Assembly (NCBI RefSeq): GCF_038396675.1
Contig: NC_088928.1
Coordinates: 54,070,001-54,134,000 of the forward strand
Source: Hydra vulgaris
Taxonomy: Eukaryota; Cnidaria; Hydrozoa; Anthoathecata; Hydridae
DNA length: 64,000 nucleotides
Direction: 5' to 3'
The notes under the pieces: model-generated
Seen by the model: the letters and a program-made list of their open reading frames with translations, nothing else
Database searches by the model: none
What the model was told of the DNA's origin: nothing
Shown here: piece by piece, positions 1 through 11,560 of the stretch
How positions within the stretch are numbered: position 1 is the first letter of the stretch
How the letters are laid out: each line of letters begins with the position of its first letter
Program-made: the position numbers and the translations under genes

Positions 1-331
1 GACGTTAATGATGGCTACAATTTTTTTATTCGCATGTTTACAAGATAATACGAAAAGGCCTTTCCAAAAATAAAAAAAATTGTTAATTCTAAAAATTTGT
101 TAAGTCCGTGGTTGACGAGAGGACTCATTAAGTCGTCAAAAAGGTAACAAAAACGTTACCAAAAATTTTAAAAAAAAAAAGAACTACAAAAATGAAATAA
201 AATACAAAAAATATAAAAATTATTTTGAAAAATTAAAAAAGAAATCCAAAAAAAATTACTACTCTTCGTTACTTAATAAAACGTTTGGAAATGCAAGGAA
301 AACATGGAATGTAATTAAAGAAATAACAGGA

Positions 332-988
332 GTGGGAGTTGTGAAAAGTGATAATCTTCCAAAAAGATTGCAAAGAGATGATAATAGAGGAGATGCTTTT
401 GTTAATAAAGAAATTGCTGAAACATTAAATAGCTTTTTTATAAATATAGGAAAAAAGCTTACCGGTGCTATTCCTGAGGGGAAAAAAACATTTAAATCTT
501 TTTTGAAAAAATCTGATTCCTTTATGGAGGAGTCGGAGCTTTTAATTGATGAACTTCGACTAGCAATTAGTATGCTGAAAACAAGTAAAAGTGCGGGTCT
601 GGATGAAGTTAACCCTGATGTTGTAAAAGCGGTCTCAGATATTATAGAAAAACTTCTTTTTAAAATTTTTAATCTTTTCCTAAAAAACGGCATTTTTCCT
701 GACCAACTAAAATTAGCAAAAATAATTCCGATATACAAAGGCGGTGATGACTCAATAAAATCTAACTACAGACCAATTTCCATACTTTCTTGTTTTTCCA
801 AAATACTAGAGCGTATTATGCACAACAGTCTGTACAATTATCTTGAAAAAAATAACATTCTTTATCATAAACAGTTTGGATTTCGCAACAACCATTCCAC
901 GGAACATGCAGTAATTGATCTTGTCAACCAAATTTTAAATGGTTTTGATAACGACAGTTATTTGATAACTACTTACTTTGATAACTAA
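332..988 (+). pseudogene. LINE reverse transcriptase, N-terminal half (broken)
   Basis: The open frame starts in the linker region (GVVKSDNLPKRLQR) and runs into the RT fingers: IDELRLAISMLKTSKSAG, then the classic LKLAKIIPIYKGGD and SNYRPISILSCFSKILERI motifs, then HKQFGFRNNHSTEHA. These are RT blocks 1-2 of CR1/jockey-type LINEs. The frame ends at 988 because of a junction at 961-982 between two copies of the same RT segment. The palm aspartates are not in this piece; they lie in the next frame. In an active element this protein would copy the LINE RNA at the nicked target. Confidence 0.85.
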
Positions 989-1238
989 AATTAGCAAAAA
1001 TAATTCCGATATACAAAGGCGGTGATGACTCAATAAAATCTAACTACAGACCAATTTCCATACTTTCTTGTTTTTCCAAAATACTAGAGCGTATTATGCA
1101 CAACAGACTGTACAATTATCTTGAAAAAAATAACATTCTTTATCATAAACAGTTTGGATTTCGCAACAACCATTCCACGGAACATGCAGTAATTGATCTT
1201 GTCAACCAAATTTTAAATGGTTTTGATAACGACAGTTA
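705..1238 (+). repeat. Tandem duplication of 256 bp inside the LINE RT
   Basis: Bases 705-960 are repeated at 983-1238 (offset 278), separated by 22 bases that resemble the end of the repeat. I see one mismatch (near 829 versus 1107), so the duplication is recent compared with the other damage. It duplicates RT blocks 1-2 and shifts the reading frame. Confidence 0.95.
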
Positions 1239-1560
1239 CACACTCGGAATTTTTCTAGATCTATCAAATGCATTTGATACTGTCAACCATAAGATTCTAA
1301 TTTATAAACTATACAATTATGGAGTAGTTCACTCCAATTTAAAGTGGCTGCAATGTTATTTACAAAATTGTAAACAAGGAGTACCATATGACTTAACATG
1401 TTCCCCATATGAATCAATAAATTGCGGAGTTCCCCAAGGATCAATACTTGGACCCCTGCTGTTTTTAATTTATATTAATGATTTTTATTTGTTCTCAAAA
1501 ATACTTAATTATATTATTTTTGCTGATGACACAATGTTTTCTGTTCTGACTCAAATTTAA
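1096..1560 (+). pseudogene. LINE reverse transcriptase, palm (second part)
   Basis: After the duplicated segment the frame continues with the catalytic palm. The first aspartate is in FLDLSNAFDTVNH, the next block is CGVPQGSILGPLLFLIYIND, and the active-site box is FADDT near residue 145. Premature termination follows in the A-rich stretch after SVLTQI at 1560. These motifs are diagnostic of non-LTR reverse transcriptases. Together with the pieces at 332-988 and 1659-2144 it forms one former ORF2. Confidence 0.9.
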
Positions 1561-1658
1561 AAAATATTTTTTATATTGTAAACACAGAACTAATATATCT
1601 TAATGAGTGGTTTGAAGCAAATAAACTTTCATTAAATATTGAAAAAACGAAATGTATT

Positions 1659-2144
1659 TTGTTTGCTAAGTCATCTAAATCCGAGAACCTTTCATTCAAA
1701 TTACCTGAACTAACAATTAACAATATTAAAATAAAAAGAGTTTTTTCAATGAAAATACTAGGAATAATTTTCGATGAGAATTTAAATTGGAAAAGCCAAA
1801 TAAAGCTAGTCGAGAACAAAGTTTCAAAGACCCTGGGGATTATGTACAAGACAAAACATCTTTTAAATAATTTATGTTTAAAAAATTTATACTTTTCATT
1901 TATACATAGTCATATTAACTATTGTAATATTGCCTGGGCAAACAATCATTTATCTTTCCTAAAAATTATTTATACAAAACAAAAGCAAGCAAGTAGATCA
2001 GTTTTGGGCGCAAGTAGATACGAAAGTGCCGAGCCATTACTCAAGGAAATAAATGCTCTGAATGTATACAAACTAAATATATACCATAACTTGTTATTTA
2101 TGTTTAAACTTCAAAATGAAATGATTTCAAAATATTTTTTTTAA
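1659..2144 (+). pseudogene. LINE ORF2 C-terminal (thumb and tail) fragment
   Basis: Translation from about 1590 reads YLNEWFEANKLSLNIEKTK and continues as FAKSSKSENLSFKLPELTI, MKILGIIFDENLNWK and YFSFIHSHINYCNIAWANN. This is the conserved region downstream of the RT palm in CR1-like LINEs; the equivalent block is present on the minus strand at 29859-30404. A stop at 2144 is followed by recognisable tail sequence (RGPRLWR near 2250), so this too is decayed. Confidence 0.85.
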
Positions 2145-2688
2145 AGTTTCACTCGAATTAATCATAAATATGAAATAAGACATTCAATGAGTAATTACTA
2201 CATCCCACTAACATCACTCAAAAAATCTGACTTCTCGACTATATGCCGGGGACCACGCTTGTGGAGATTGGTTCTTGATGAAAATATGAAAAAAATAAAA
2301 TCTATTGCTACATTTAAAAGAACTATACATTCCATTCTATCATTTTTTTTAAAAAAATCGAAATAATTTTGTATTTTTAATTTTTTTATGTACTTTATTT
2401 AATTTTAATATTGTATTGAATATGTATATGCATATGAAGCGAATTAATTTTTTGTTTTTTTTTGTTTATTGTCTTTAAATATGTATACGAATATGTACAG
2501 ATTTGTAATTTTTTATTTGTTATTTTATATTTTAACTTTATCCTAAATTTCTTCTTTTTTAACTTTAAGTTCTTTTTTAATCTTCTAAAATTTCTAACCA
2601 ATTTTTTTTTTTAAACTTATTAATTTCACTCTTTTATGTAATATTGGAAGTTGTAAAATTTAATTGTATTTTTTTTGTATTTCACAAA

Positions 2689-2727
2689 GGGGCTTGATGA
2701 TAAGTCATTTTGACTTCTACTTGCCCC
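2689..2727 (+). other. LINE 3'-UTR hairpin
   Basis: The segment begins GGGGC and ends GCCCC, and has an inner stem AAGTCA/TGACTT closed by TTT. A homologous hairpin at 34547-34587 keeps the outer GGGGC/GCCCC, and its inner stem is AAGAC/GTCTT, so one pair has changed from T-A to A-T. This supports a folded RNA, probably the 3' signal recognised by the LINE RT (inference). Confidence 0.65.
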
Positions 2728-3646
2728 AGTCAGCTTGTATTTATATATATTTGTTTAAATTTATAGATAACATTGTAAAATGTGTAAAATGACAAAATAA
2801 ATAGAATTTGTATTTGTAAAAAGATAAAATCTGTGACCATTTTCACCGCGTTCTCGAAGTTGGTGTCGTACGGATAGATTTTTGTCGTTTTTTTTTAGAA
2901 TTTTATATTGACTTGGATAATATTTTAAAGGTAGGGTGTTGTAAGTTTATTGCAATTTGATTTTTTTTTGCAGTTACTAACGTTTTTAGTGATTTTATTG
3001 CTATTGAAAACTTCGTTCCTGTTCTGGAAGTATATTGACATTGAAGGCATGATAGGTATTTTTTTCTAACTTTTCAGTCAATTTTATTTATCTATTTTCT
3101 ATGTACTTGCGAAATTTCATTAAAAATAATGACACGCTCATACTCTATTTTTGCAGGCAATAAAGGTACCAAATATTCTTCTGTTGTAGAGGTTGCTGGA
3201 GGGATGGGGGAAGAAGGCAAATCACAATAGTGAGCATTTTGTATATTTGAACTTTTTTATTCATTAAAAAGTTGTTTTTTTAGAAAAATGAAACTTTATT
3301 TTAAATATTGGTGATTTTTTTGAAGTATTCAAAACAGGATTTACGCACACACAAAAAAACTATCCTATATATTTATTTATATATTTTATTTAAGATTCAA
3401 GTGATTTTTCTTTCTGCTGTATGTAATATAGCTTTTTTTTTTTTAAAAAAAGTGTAATAATGATTAAAGCTGATTCAATAAAATAATTATTATGATTATA
3501 AAAATTCTTTTTTTAGAGCATTATGGGACCTAATAAGAATCATCTATTTTATGGTGAAGCCAAAAATTATTTAGCTTGTAACTTTACAATGCCAAATCAT
3601 TTAAATATTGAATGTAGAAATGGACATATAATAAATATATTCATAT

Positions 3647-3654
3647 TCAACAAT
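3647..3654. repeat. Left target-site duplication of hAT
   Basis: tcaacaat lies immediately outside the left terminal repeat. It matches ccaacaat at 9104-9111 in 7 of 8 bases; 8 bp is the hallmark of hAT insertion. Confidence 0.8.
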
Positions 3655-3999
3655 CATGGCCGCCGAGAGGGGGTGGGTAGACGGGGAAGATACCCGGGGC
3701 CTCGTGTGTGAACAAATAATTTTTTTCATGAAGTCTTATTTATTCATCACTTATTTTTTGTCTTCTTTTTTTAACAATTTAATTTAAGATTTTTAACAAA
3801 TATATATTTCTTTTAATTCTTGCTATTTTTTTTTTTGTGATATTAAAATATCACAAAATTTTTTCAATCGGGTTTTTTTTCAATTGAATTTCAATCAAAA
3901 TTAAAATTCGAATTTTTTTCTATCGACGTTGTTAACTTTTCATTTGCTAATTTTCTTTTAAAACGTTAACAGTTGTAAAGATTGCATGACTTGATCTCT

Positions 4000-6325
4000 C
4001 ATTAAGGAAGAAACCCCCTCTAATTTTAAAATCAATTTTTAGAAAAAAAAAATTTGTCAGATCAATAGCATATATAAAAAAAATAAGAAAAAAGTACAAA
4101 AATAAATAAAATGGTAACATGTTGCTATGGAAACCATAAAAAATTACCAAAAAACAGCAAATACAGGTTTCACGCCGGCCAATATTGTGGGCAGGGAGCA
4201 AAATAACCCAAGTTGAAATTTTTTTATGGTGTTTATATAGAGTAGAAGAGTGTTTAAAGTTGAACAGAATTTTTTTTTGCAAATATAAAATTAGGTATTT
4301 TGAAGTCAAAGTCCAATATTCAATAATATGGTACTAAAACAGCCTAAACAGCAGATGTAAAAAAAAAAAAAAAAAACTATTCAACTTAAAACACTCTATA
4401 CCAGTTAATAAACAACCACTGAAAATTTTAGAAATGGCTCTTGAATGGTTGGCGAGCAATGTTGGCCAGCTTCTTAAATACTTCATACTGAGAAAAAAAC
4501 AAATTAATAATTTTTTTATTAAATAACACCAAAAAATGTATAAAAAAGCAATCATTAACCTCATTAAATCTAAAAAAAAGTATTTAAAATCCTCCTGGTT
4601 TATAAGTTATACCCTCTTTCTCAAATATTACGTTCATTGGAAGACCTGGACCGGGTTTGTAAGTGTTGGTTTTATTTGCTTTATCAAAGTTGAACTTGCA
4701 CCAACTATTGATGCCAGTAGGACAGTGAGGAAAGTGCAAGTTATTTGTTTTGGAAGATGCAACATGAAATATGTAGCCAATACGCTTGCCTTCATACCTG
4801 CTAAGTTTCCAGCATTTTGCCTAATAGCAACACCAAAGAAATTTTGCAGACGATCGATTACTGCATCTGTAAGACAACCACGCCCACCAAGACCTTTTTC
4901 TCTTTTCTTTAAATTTCGTAGCTGTGTACCAACACGTTTTTGATAGTGTCCCACACATTCTAACTTAGGGTAAGTATCTATGCATTAATGAAACTTTTAC
5001 TGTCCCCGTCTCCTAAAAAATTCACATATCGCAGTTTGTACTTGTCAATTGATCTTAAAAACACACGTTTTGGACCAGTGCTCTCCATACCACTAGCAGA
5101 TCCTTTGTAATTGTTTTTACAAATGTGAGAGTTCCTTCATTGGGCATAGGCTGTAGGGTTTGTTTTTAAAAGATCTTTCTTTAAAAAGCAACCTTTGCAG
5201 AACCTGCACATTGGTTCGACATCCAAAACCTTTCCAGTGTCCATTGATAATGCAGAAAAGACACCGTTTAATGATGAAAAGCCTCTTCTCTGCCAAGTAC
5301 CATCAGACAACACCAATATCAAAAACTTCATCATTAGCAACATGTTTATGCAATTCTCCTATTTTCGCAGCTAACTTATCATAATTATTTTGAGTCATTG
5401 GTTGTGGCATATTTATTAAAGTAGTGAATATTTTTATACCAGAATGTCCCTGTCCAAGTGCATGCATTGCGTATATTGTTCTACAATTAATATCATATCC
5501 TCTGTTACATTGTTTTGAAGTATAAACTTGATAAGCACTTGATAAGTAACTTTGAGGCAAGTCCTTTTTTGTCTTGCATTTTTTCGGACAATGACAAGGA
5601 TGAACACTCGCCACATTGAGGGCATGCTAAAGCACTAAATATGTCAGATAATATAGAGCAATCTATAATCCTATATCCAGATATTTTCATTCTTGTAAAA
5701 CTTCTAGAACATTCAATTGGCTTTACCTTCTTTGCAGATACAGATGTAGAAAATAAATTTAATTCAGATTCGTTATTTACAGAGTTATTATTGACAGTTG
5801 TATTATTTGAATCAATCAAAATTGTTACAGAAGGATTATCATTCAACTCCATTTCAATTTTTTTTGTCAAGACTGTTAAATTTTGTCCCTAAGAAACCTC
5901 TCCTCTTTTTTTTAATTATTGTTCTTGATTTTATTCTACACGCTTTACTCATTTTTTTAAAAAATTAAGAAAAATGACAACTATAATAGCTTCAGAATAA
6001 CAGAAAGGTGTAATCTGACTTGATAAACCAGACTTTTTTCGCTCGCTGGATAAGTAAAGAAGCCAAACCAAGCATTTTACTTCAGCTATTTAAAAATACA
6101 CATAAGTTATGAGGATTTTTAATAAGGTGCTACACCGTTGCTATGGGCGTTGCTATGATATAAATTTTAAGGTACCTTAAAAAAAAGCTAAACTTGAATT
6201 ATTTAATGATTAAAATCAGTAAACAAACAAATAATTTTGAATTCTGCATACATTAAAATGCAAAAAAATATAAATATATTTTTTATAAAATTTGGGTAAA
6301 TTTAGAGGGGGTTTCCCCCTTAATG
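4000..6325 (-). mobile_element. Mutator-like DNA transposon nested in the hAT
   Basis: The ends are inverted repeats: cattaaggaagaaaccccct at 4000-4019, and the reverse complement of 6306-6325 reads cattaagggggaaaccccct. The match continues about 8 bases further inside. A Mutator-like transposase relic lies between them on the minus strand. I could not identify a convincing 8-11 bp target duplication, so the exact outer ends are provisional. Confidence 0.65.
4590..5872 (-). pseudogene. Mutator-like transposase (broken, several frames)
   Basis: Read from 5872 downwards, the pieces are: an Asn-rich N-terminus; KISGYRIIDCSILSDIFSAL with CPQCGEC (zinc-finger-like); KQCNRGYDINCRTIYAMHAL GQG; MPQPMTQNNYDKL; DIGVV then SDGTWQRRGFSSLNGV; CRFCKGC; NYKGSASGMESTG; YVNFLGDGDSKSF; VGHYQKRVGTQLRNLKK; LTDAVIDRLQNFFGVAIRQN; YKPGPGLPMNV. 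I recognise this order as the 'Mutator-like transposase domain' family of cnidarian and arthropod elements. The D of SDGTW and the D of LGDGDS are probable catalytic residues. At least four frameshifts or stops make it inactive. Confidence 0.8.
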
Positions 6326-6586
6326 CTGCATTTAAAAATTTTCGTTTTAGACACTGCTGATGTTTTTTGTAAGCGTATATTTTTAATTTTAGTTTACATT
6401 ATGTAAATAAAATATACGTGTTAAATTAAAACTTTTGATAAATATTACAATTGTGTTAAATACAAAATATTATTATTCAAATATTAATATTATTTAAAAA
6501 ATATTATTATTCGTAAACTTTAATTTGCATTATTTATTTATAAATTCTGTATTAAGAGCTACGTTTTAATTTCTGAAATAAAGAAT

Positions 6587-8892
6587 ATGATTTCTTGCCA
6601 ATCTGGATACGAAAAACGAAAAGAGCGGCAAAAAAGAAATGAAGAAAGTTCTAGAGGTATGAGAACACTAGAAAATTTGAGGTTTAAAATTTCTTCAAAA
6701 CACATAACGATGACTATTGCGATAATGGAGATATTGATTTAGACCCATTAAGCGCAAGGAATGAAACGGTATTTGTTGGAATTTCCACATAATCTGATAT
6801 TTCGACACTTTCTTTGTATACCGACTGTGCCAACATCGATATCGGAGTGGTAAAAGTAAATGTAACACCAAAAGAGGTAGGAGATGCAATTCTAAGAGGT
6901 CCAGAACCACATCCAACAACATTTCCTGTAAATAAACACGGTTGTCAACTCCCTACCTATTTATTAAGCTTTCAATTAAAAAATAAAGAAATAGTTCCTC
7001 GTGATTGGTTAGTTTGGAGCAAATCTAAAAATGCTTTGTTTTGTTTTTCTTGTCGTTTATTTTATAAATTTCATGAGCAAAGATCAATTTTTGCTACAGA
7101 AAATGGTTGGGAGGTTAATAAAGGGTACAAAAAATTATATGACAGAATACCTGACCATGAAAAATCTAGTAATCATAAATCTTGTTATATCCAGTGGCGA
7201 AATTTAGAAAAAAATATTAATAAACATACCACAATGGATTGCTATATAGTAAAACAAATACAAAATGAGACATAGAAATGAAAAGACTTATTAAAACGAT
7301 TATTAGATGTAATTTTGTTTCTTGCTAAACATTGATTGGCCTTTAGAGGTGTTACTCATTTGATTGGAGATTCGAACAATGGAAATTTTTCAGGATTATT
7401 AGAACTTTTGAGTCATTACGATCCACTTTTAGAGGAACATTTAAAAAACGTATAGCAGACACAAATCGAAAAGCAGAGATAGCAAGTACATTACTTATTG
7501 CCAGAAATTCAAAATGAATTCATATCATGCTGTGCAGATTACTTGAGAACTTGTATTTTAAAGGTAAGAGAAACTATTAAGTATTATTCCCTTATTGTAG
7601 ACGCAACACCCGATTCTGCGCATATAGAACAAACTACATTAATTATACGGTACGTTACTATTAAGTCCAACAAATTCGAAATTATGGAAAGATTTCTTGC
7701 ATTTGTTGACTGCAATAAGAAGGCTGGAGAGGATATTGCTAATTTAATTCTTGAAACGCTACAGAGGTATAATATTCCTATAAGTGACTGTCGCGAAGAA
7801 GGATATGATTACGGATCTAACATGAGTGGATCATATAAAGGTGCACAAGCTCGCATTTTGCAAAATAATCCGTTGGCAATTTTTTCTCCTTGTGCATGTC
7901 ATAGTTTAAATTTATGTGGTTTTCATGCAGCAAAATCTTGTATTCATGTTGTAAGATTTTTGGGCACTAAAAATTAATGAAATTTAAAATAGCAATAAAC
8001 GCTGTTTTGGAATTAAACTTAACGTCAGAAACTTGATCAGATCTTATTAGAATAAAAAAAATTATGGAATCTTTTGAATGCTTAGTACTAGCAAAAATAT
8101 GGCACAAAGTTCTTGCAGCTATAAACTACAGAAGTACTGTTTTACAAGCTCGCAATGCAACAACTGATGTAAAAATAACCAATCTCTCAAGTCTTCTTGT
8201 TGAATTAAATACGATAAGAGATAGTTGGGATACTATTCTAAATGAATGTAGATTGTTGGGCATATCTTTACAGATAAACATAGAATTTTCGGAGAAAAAA
8301 TATACTAAAAGAAAAAAAACAACACACGAGTTAATAAGGACACCGGCAGAAGAATTTAGAATTAATGTTTTCAATGTTTTCATGGATAGCATTATTGAAA
8401 ATATGACAAGAAGATTTAATGCAGCAAAAGAAATAGATTCTTTATTCAATGTATTATGGTTGTTCCGTGACTTAAGTGATCAAGAAATACAAAGTAAGTG
8501 TGAAAAGTTGCAAAAAATGTATGAAAATGATTTTGATGATCATCTTAGAGATGAAATACTACATTTAAAATCAATTTATGATGCCAATATACAAAATATT
8601 TCTCTTCAGCCCGTTGAGTTGTTAAATGAAATTAAAAAAAACAACTGGATGTGCTGTTTCCAAACAAAATGCAATAAGGCTGTTTTGCACAATTCCAGTG
8701 ACAGTTGCCCAAGCAGAAAGATCTTTTAGCATGTTGAAAAGAATAAAAAAAGTATTAAGATCAACAATGACACAAAATCGTTTAAATGACTTAGGACTTT
8801 TATTTATTGAAGCCAAAATGGCTATGAAAATTAATTTTGAAGAAGTTATTAATTTATTTGCGAGTCGAAAGGCTCGCAAAGCTCTATTATGA
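6587..8892 (+). pseudogene. hAT transposase (zf-TTF, DUF4371, hAT dimerisation)
   Basis: The N-terminus is basic (SGYEKRKERQKRNEESS), and frameshifts follow. At 6814-7275 is the TTF-type zinc-finger region (TFPVNKHGCQ, ALFCFSCRLF, H/C pattern to NHKSCYIQW). From 7330 comes the DUF4371 core: LAFRGVTHLIGDSNNGNF, then at 7498-7977 YYSLIVDATPDSAHIEQT and DYGSNMSGSYKGAQARI, CHSLNLCG. The piece 8064-8729 is the helical insertion domain, and 8626-8892 holds the C-terminal dimerisation motif VTVAQAERSFSMLKRIK with LRSTMTQNRLNDL. The protein would excise and reinsert the element. Stops near 7275, 7457 and 7977 and a frameshift near 8650 show it is defunct. Confidence 0.88.
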
Positions 8893-9103
8893 AACAGTGT
8901 TTAACATTGTTTTTTTTACACTTTTTCCTAACTTTAACTTTTAAAAGATTTAAATAGTTTTGACTTTTAAAAGATTTGATTAATTTTCATTTTTAATTTT
9001 CAATGACTAGAGCACGCTTTCTGGTCCTGGGTATATGATTGATCATATTGAGGGCCCGTTAAGAAAACTTCCCCAGGGCCCGAAATTTCTCTCGGCGGCT
9101 ATG

Positions 9104-9111
9104 CCAACAAT
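9104..9111. repeat. Right target-site duplication of hAT
   Basis: ccaacaat directly follows the right terminal repeat and pairs with tcaacaat at 3647-3654. Removing the element and one copy restores a continuous reading frame. Confidence 0.8.
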
Positions 9112-9210
9112 GAATCATTTAAAACAACTGTTGAAATAGTCAATAAACTTTTTAATTTCAAAATATGTAAAAGTCAGATTGTGCAACTAGAAAATAGATC
9201 CAAATTCTAT

Positions 9211-9444
9211 GCACGTAACTTTTCAAGGGATTTTAAACAATTTATTAATACCTGCAACATGCTCTTTGCATATCAAAAATCAATATCTGCACGTAATTTT
9301 TCAAGGGATTCTAAACAATTTATTAATATCTGCAACATGCTCTTTGCATATCAAAAATCAATATCTGCACGTAAATTTTCAAGGGATTCTAAACAATTTA
9401 TTAATATCTGCAACATGCTCTTTGCATATCAAAAATCAATATCT
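9211..9444 (+). repeat. Three in-frame 78-bp tandem repeats in coding sequence
   Basis: Units are 9211-9288, 9289-9366 and 9367-9444, each encoding 26 residues that begin ARNFSRD and end AYQKSIS. The copies differ at only a few bases. The unit length is a multiple of three, so the reading frame to the stop at 9603 is kept, as expected of a once-coding exon. Confidence 0.9.
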
Positions 9445-9603
9445 GCTATGCCACAACCATTGCATTCAACCATTAGCTCAAGTAACATTGTTTCGTATTC
9501 TTCTATTTTATCTTCTCAACACATCAGTGTTTTATCTGTATCAAATCGTAATCATTTATCTCCTTCTTTATCTCGTCCCACTTTAAAAAAGAAGCCCACA
9601 TAA

Positions 9604-10400
9604 CAATATGACATTTTCGTATTGATATGTGCTAAAATAAAAAATTACGATCATAGGGGTCTGGTAACATGATTAACCAGAAAATTTGGGTCCCACTGTC
9701 TCACATATGGAAGTAAAAGAAAAAAAAGTTTTTTTTTTAAAGTTTTTTAAACTAGATCAAAATTTATCGAAAAAATAAAGTTATAAAAAAAAATTTCTTG
9801 TCGTTCAAAAATGGCGACCAAGTAAAGTTAACAATTAACTCTATTTGGGGATATCAACTTTACAAGGTCATAACTTTTCAACGTTTAAATATTTTCTTAC
9901 TAAATAACAATTTTACACATAAATTTTAATCACGCTCGTAACGGCCGAGTTTTTTAAAAATATTCATTGTGCGCCCCTTTTTCCTCCCTTTCATTCAAAT
10001 AATTTGACCTTCTGACCCAAATTAAAAGGTAAATATTAATACGTTACTTATAAATATGTTAAAACATAATACTTTAATAACGTTAAATAAACCTAAGTTA
10101 CTAAATAATAATTTTACATATGAATTTATTCGCGTTCATAATAGTCTTTTTTAAAGAAAATAGTGCCCCCTCCTTCCATCTTCATTCTAAATAAGTATTT
10201 GGACCTTGGAGCTCTAATTTTTAGGTAATATTGTTGATAAACTCTAATCACCGTGTTATTTTGCTAAAAACATACTTTAAATTAGTATGAACATGCCTAT
10301 TATAAAGTTACCTATCTTTAATATCAAAAAATCTTAAAGTTGTTATTATGGTATATATTAATTTGTTTTTCAACTAGATTACAGTTTAAAAAACACACGT
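9604..10400. other. Gene-free stretch
   Basis: AT-rich sequence with no supported reading frame. It contains TGGGTCCCACTGTC at 9687-9700, which also occurs in reverse at 61663-61676, and text typical of transposon non-coding DNA. Confidence 0.5.
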
Positions 10401-10404
10401 AAAT

Positions 10405-10553
<149 letters not shown>

Positions 10554-11560
10554 CATTTACAACCTATAATAGTTTCCAAAAGATACACATTTTTATTAAA
10601 GTATACTTTTTATACTTATAATATTTTAAAGAAGGTATGTCTGGAAATGTACGTAACCATGGCTTTAAGCAGGGTTTGTGGATAATCTTTAAGACTACTG
10701 GAAACTTTATATCCACTCTCCAAAATTGTTTAAAATCATATTGAACAGATTTTGAGGCCTGTTCAGACAAAAAATCCAATATTTTATTTGGATTGGAACT
10801 TGCCATAAATGAAAGAAATTTACACGTATGCTTGATAAGAACGTGGACTTTCAGGGAAACTCTTAGACCAAGTTTGACATAGGCCTCTTTGTACTCGTTA
10901 ATAGTTAATTCATATTCAGGTAACAAACCAGAACCAAGACATGCAGCTTTAACCGCTTTTAAACATTTAAAGGAATAAAGTATAAAAATAATATGTTCAT
11001 CTTTTTCTAGTTTCGAAGATTTTTTTATTATTTTTTCTAAAACATGAGTTTTTTTCAGTAGTTTTGAACATTCCCCACCTTTAAATTGACCACCATGCAG
11101 CTTAGGCCTTTCAAAACTTAAACTTTGGTTCCAATGATTCGCCGATAAAGTGGTATCTATGGATTAAAAGTATTTTTCAAGGTAGTTGTAAATTCTGTTT
11201 GTATTTCTACTAATAGATGAAGTTCCATTGGAGCAAGAATTTCAATAACCTTTACGTCATCAGGTAGATCAACTAGTGGACCGTTGACACAATTATTATA
11301 AAATGCAGCTGAAAACTTGGATTTTTTTATATCTTTACAAGAAGTTTTTTAAGCATTAGCTGATGAACGGATACTTCCCAGAGTTCTAAGCTCACCGTGA
11401 ATTTGAAAATCTTGCATTTTTTCTTTGCTAATATTACACTGAGTGCAATGATGTGTTGATGCTGCACTTTCAATTCCAAAAAATATATAGGCCATTTTCA
11501 TATCAAAAACGCAAAAGTAATGTAATTTATTTAGCTTTAAAATATTGAGAGTTTTTTCAA

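Larger units (their letters stand above)
1..2825 (+). mobile_element. CR1-like non-LTR retrotransposon (LINE), 5' part outside window
   Basis: A LINE that enters from the left edge. From about base 60 the translation shows the linker between endonuclease and RT (YEKAFP, then NLLSPWLTRGLIKSSK), in several frames. The RT, thumb and C-terminal regions follow, then a 3' UTR with a GGGGC...GCCCC hairpin and a short A-rich end near 2825. There is no RNase H and no LTR. The same protein layout is seen in the minus-strand LINE at 29.8-33.25 kb, and a very similar 3' hairpin occurs at 34547-34587. The coding part is broken by frameshifts and by an internal duplication, so this copy is dead. The CR1 assignment is an inference from domain order and the likely Hydra source. 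Confidence 0.85.
3655..9103 (+). mobile_element. hAT transposon (zf-TTF/DUF4371 type), with a nested element
   Basis: The left end reads CATGGCCGCCGAGAG and the reverse complement of the right end reads CATAGCCGCCGAGAG, 14 of 15 matching. Next to these are GC-rich subterminal blocks containing GGCCC. An 8-bp near-perfect target duplication flanks it. A hAT transposase lies on the plus strand at 6587-8892. The 5.4 kb length is explained by a Mutator-like element inserted at 4000-6325 between the left end and the transposase. Confidence 0.88.
2899..9603 (+). pseudogene. Unknown multi-exon gene, last exon interrupted by a hAT transposon
   Basis: Candidate exons are 2899-2930, 2974-3055, 3157-3229 and 3519-3654 continued at 9112-9603. 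Each has an AG before it and GT after it, and the phases agree: FYIDLDNILK, then a hydrophobic stretch (FLVILLLLK), GNKGTKYSS, YIMGPNKNHLFYGEAKN. The last exon is open up to the hAT target duplication, and the same frame resumes after the element (ESFKTTVEIVNKLF) and runs to a stop at 9603 through three 26-residue repeats. I do not recognise the protein. The first two exons are weak; the hAT-split exon is well supported. Unless the hAT is spliced out, the gene is disrupted. Confidence 0.45.

Noticed and set aside
4536..4943. Plus-strand open frame over the Mutator-like relic
   Set aside because: The minus-strand translation carries the recognisable transposase motifs; the plus-strand frame is a shadow.
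8126..8449. Minus-strand frames over the hAT transposase
   Set aside because: Antisense shadows of the plus-strand transposase.
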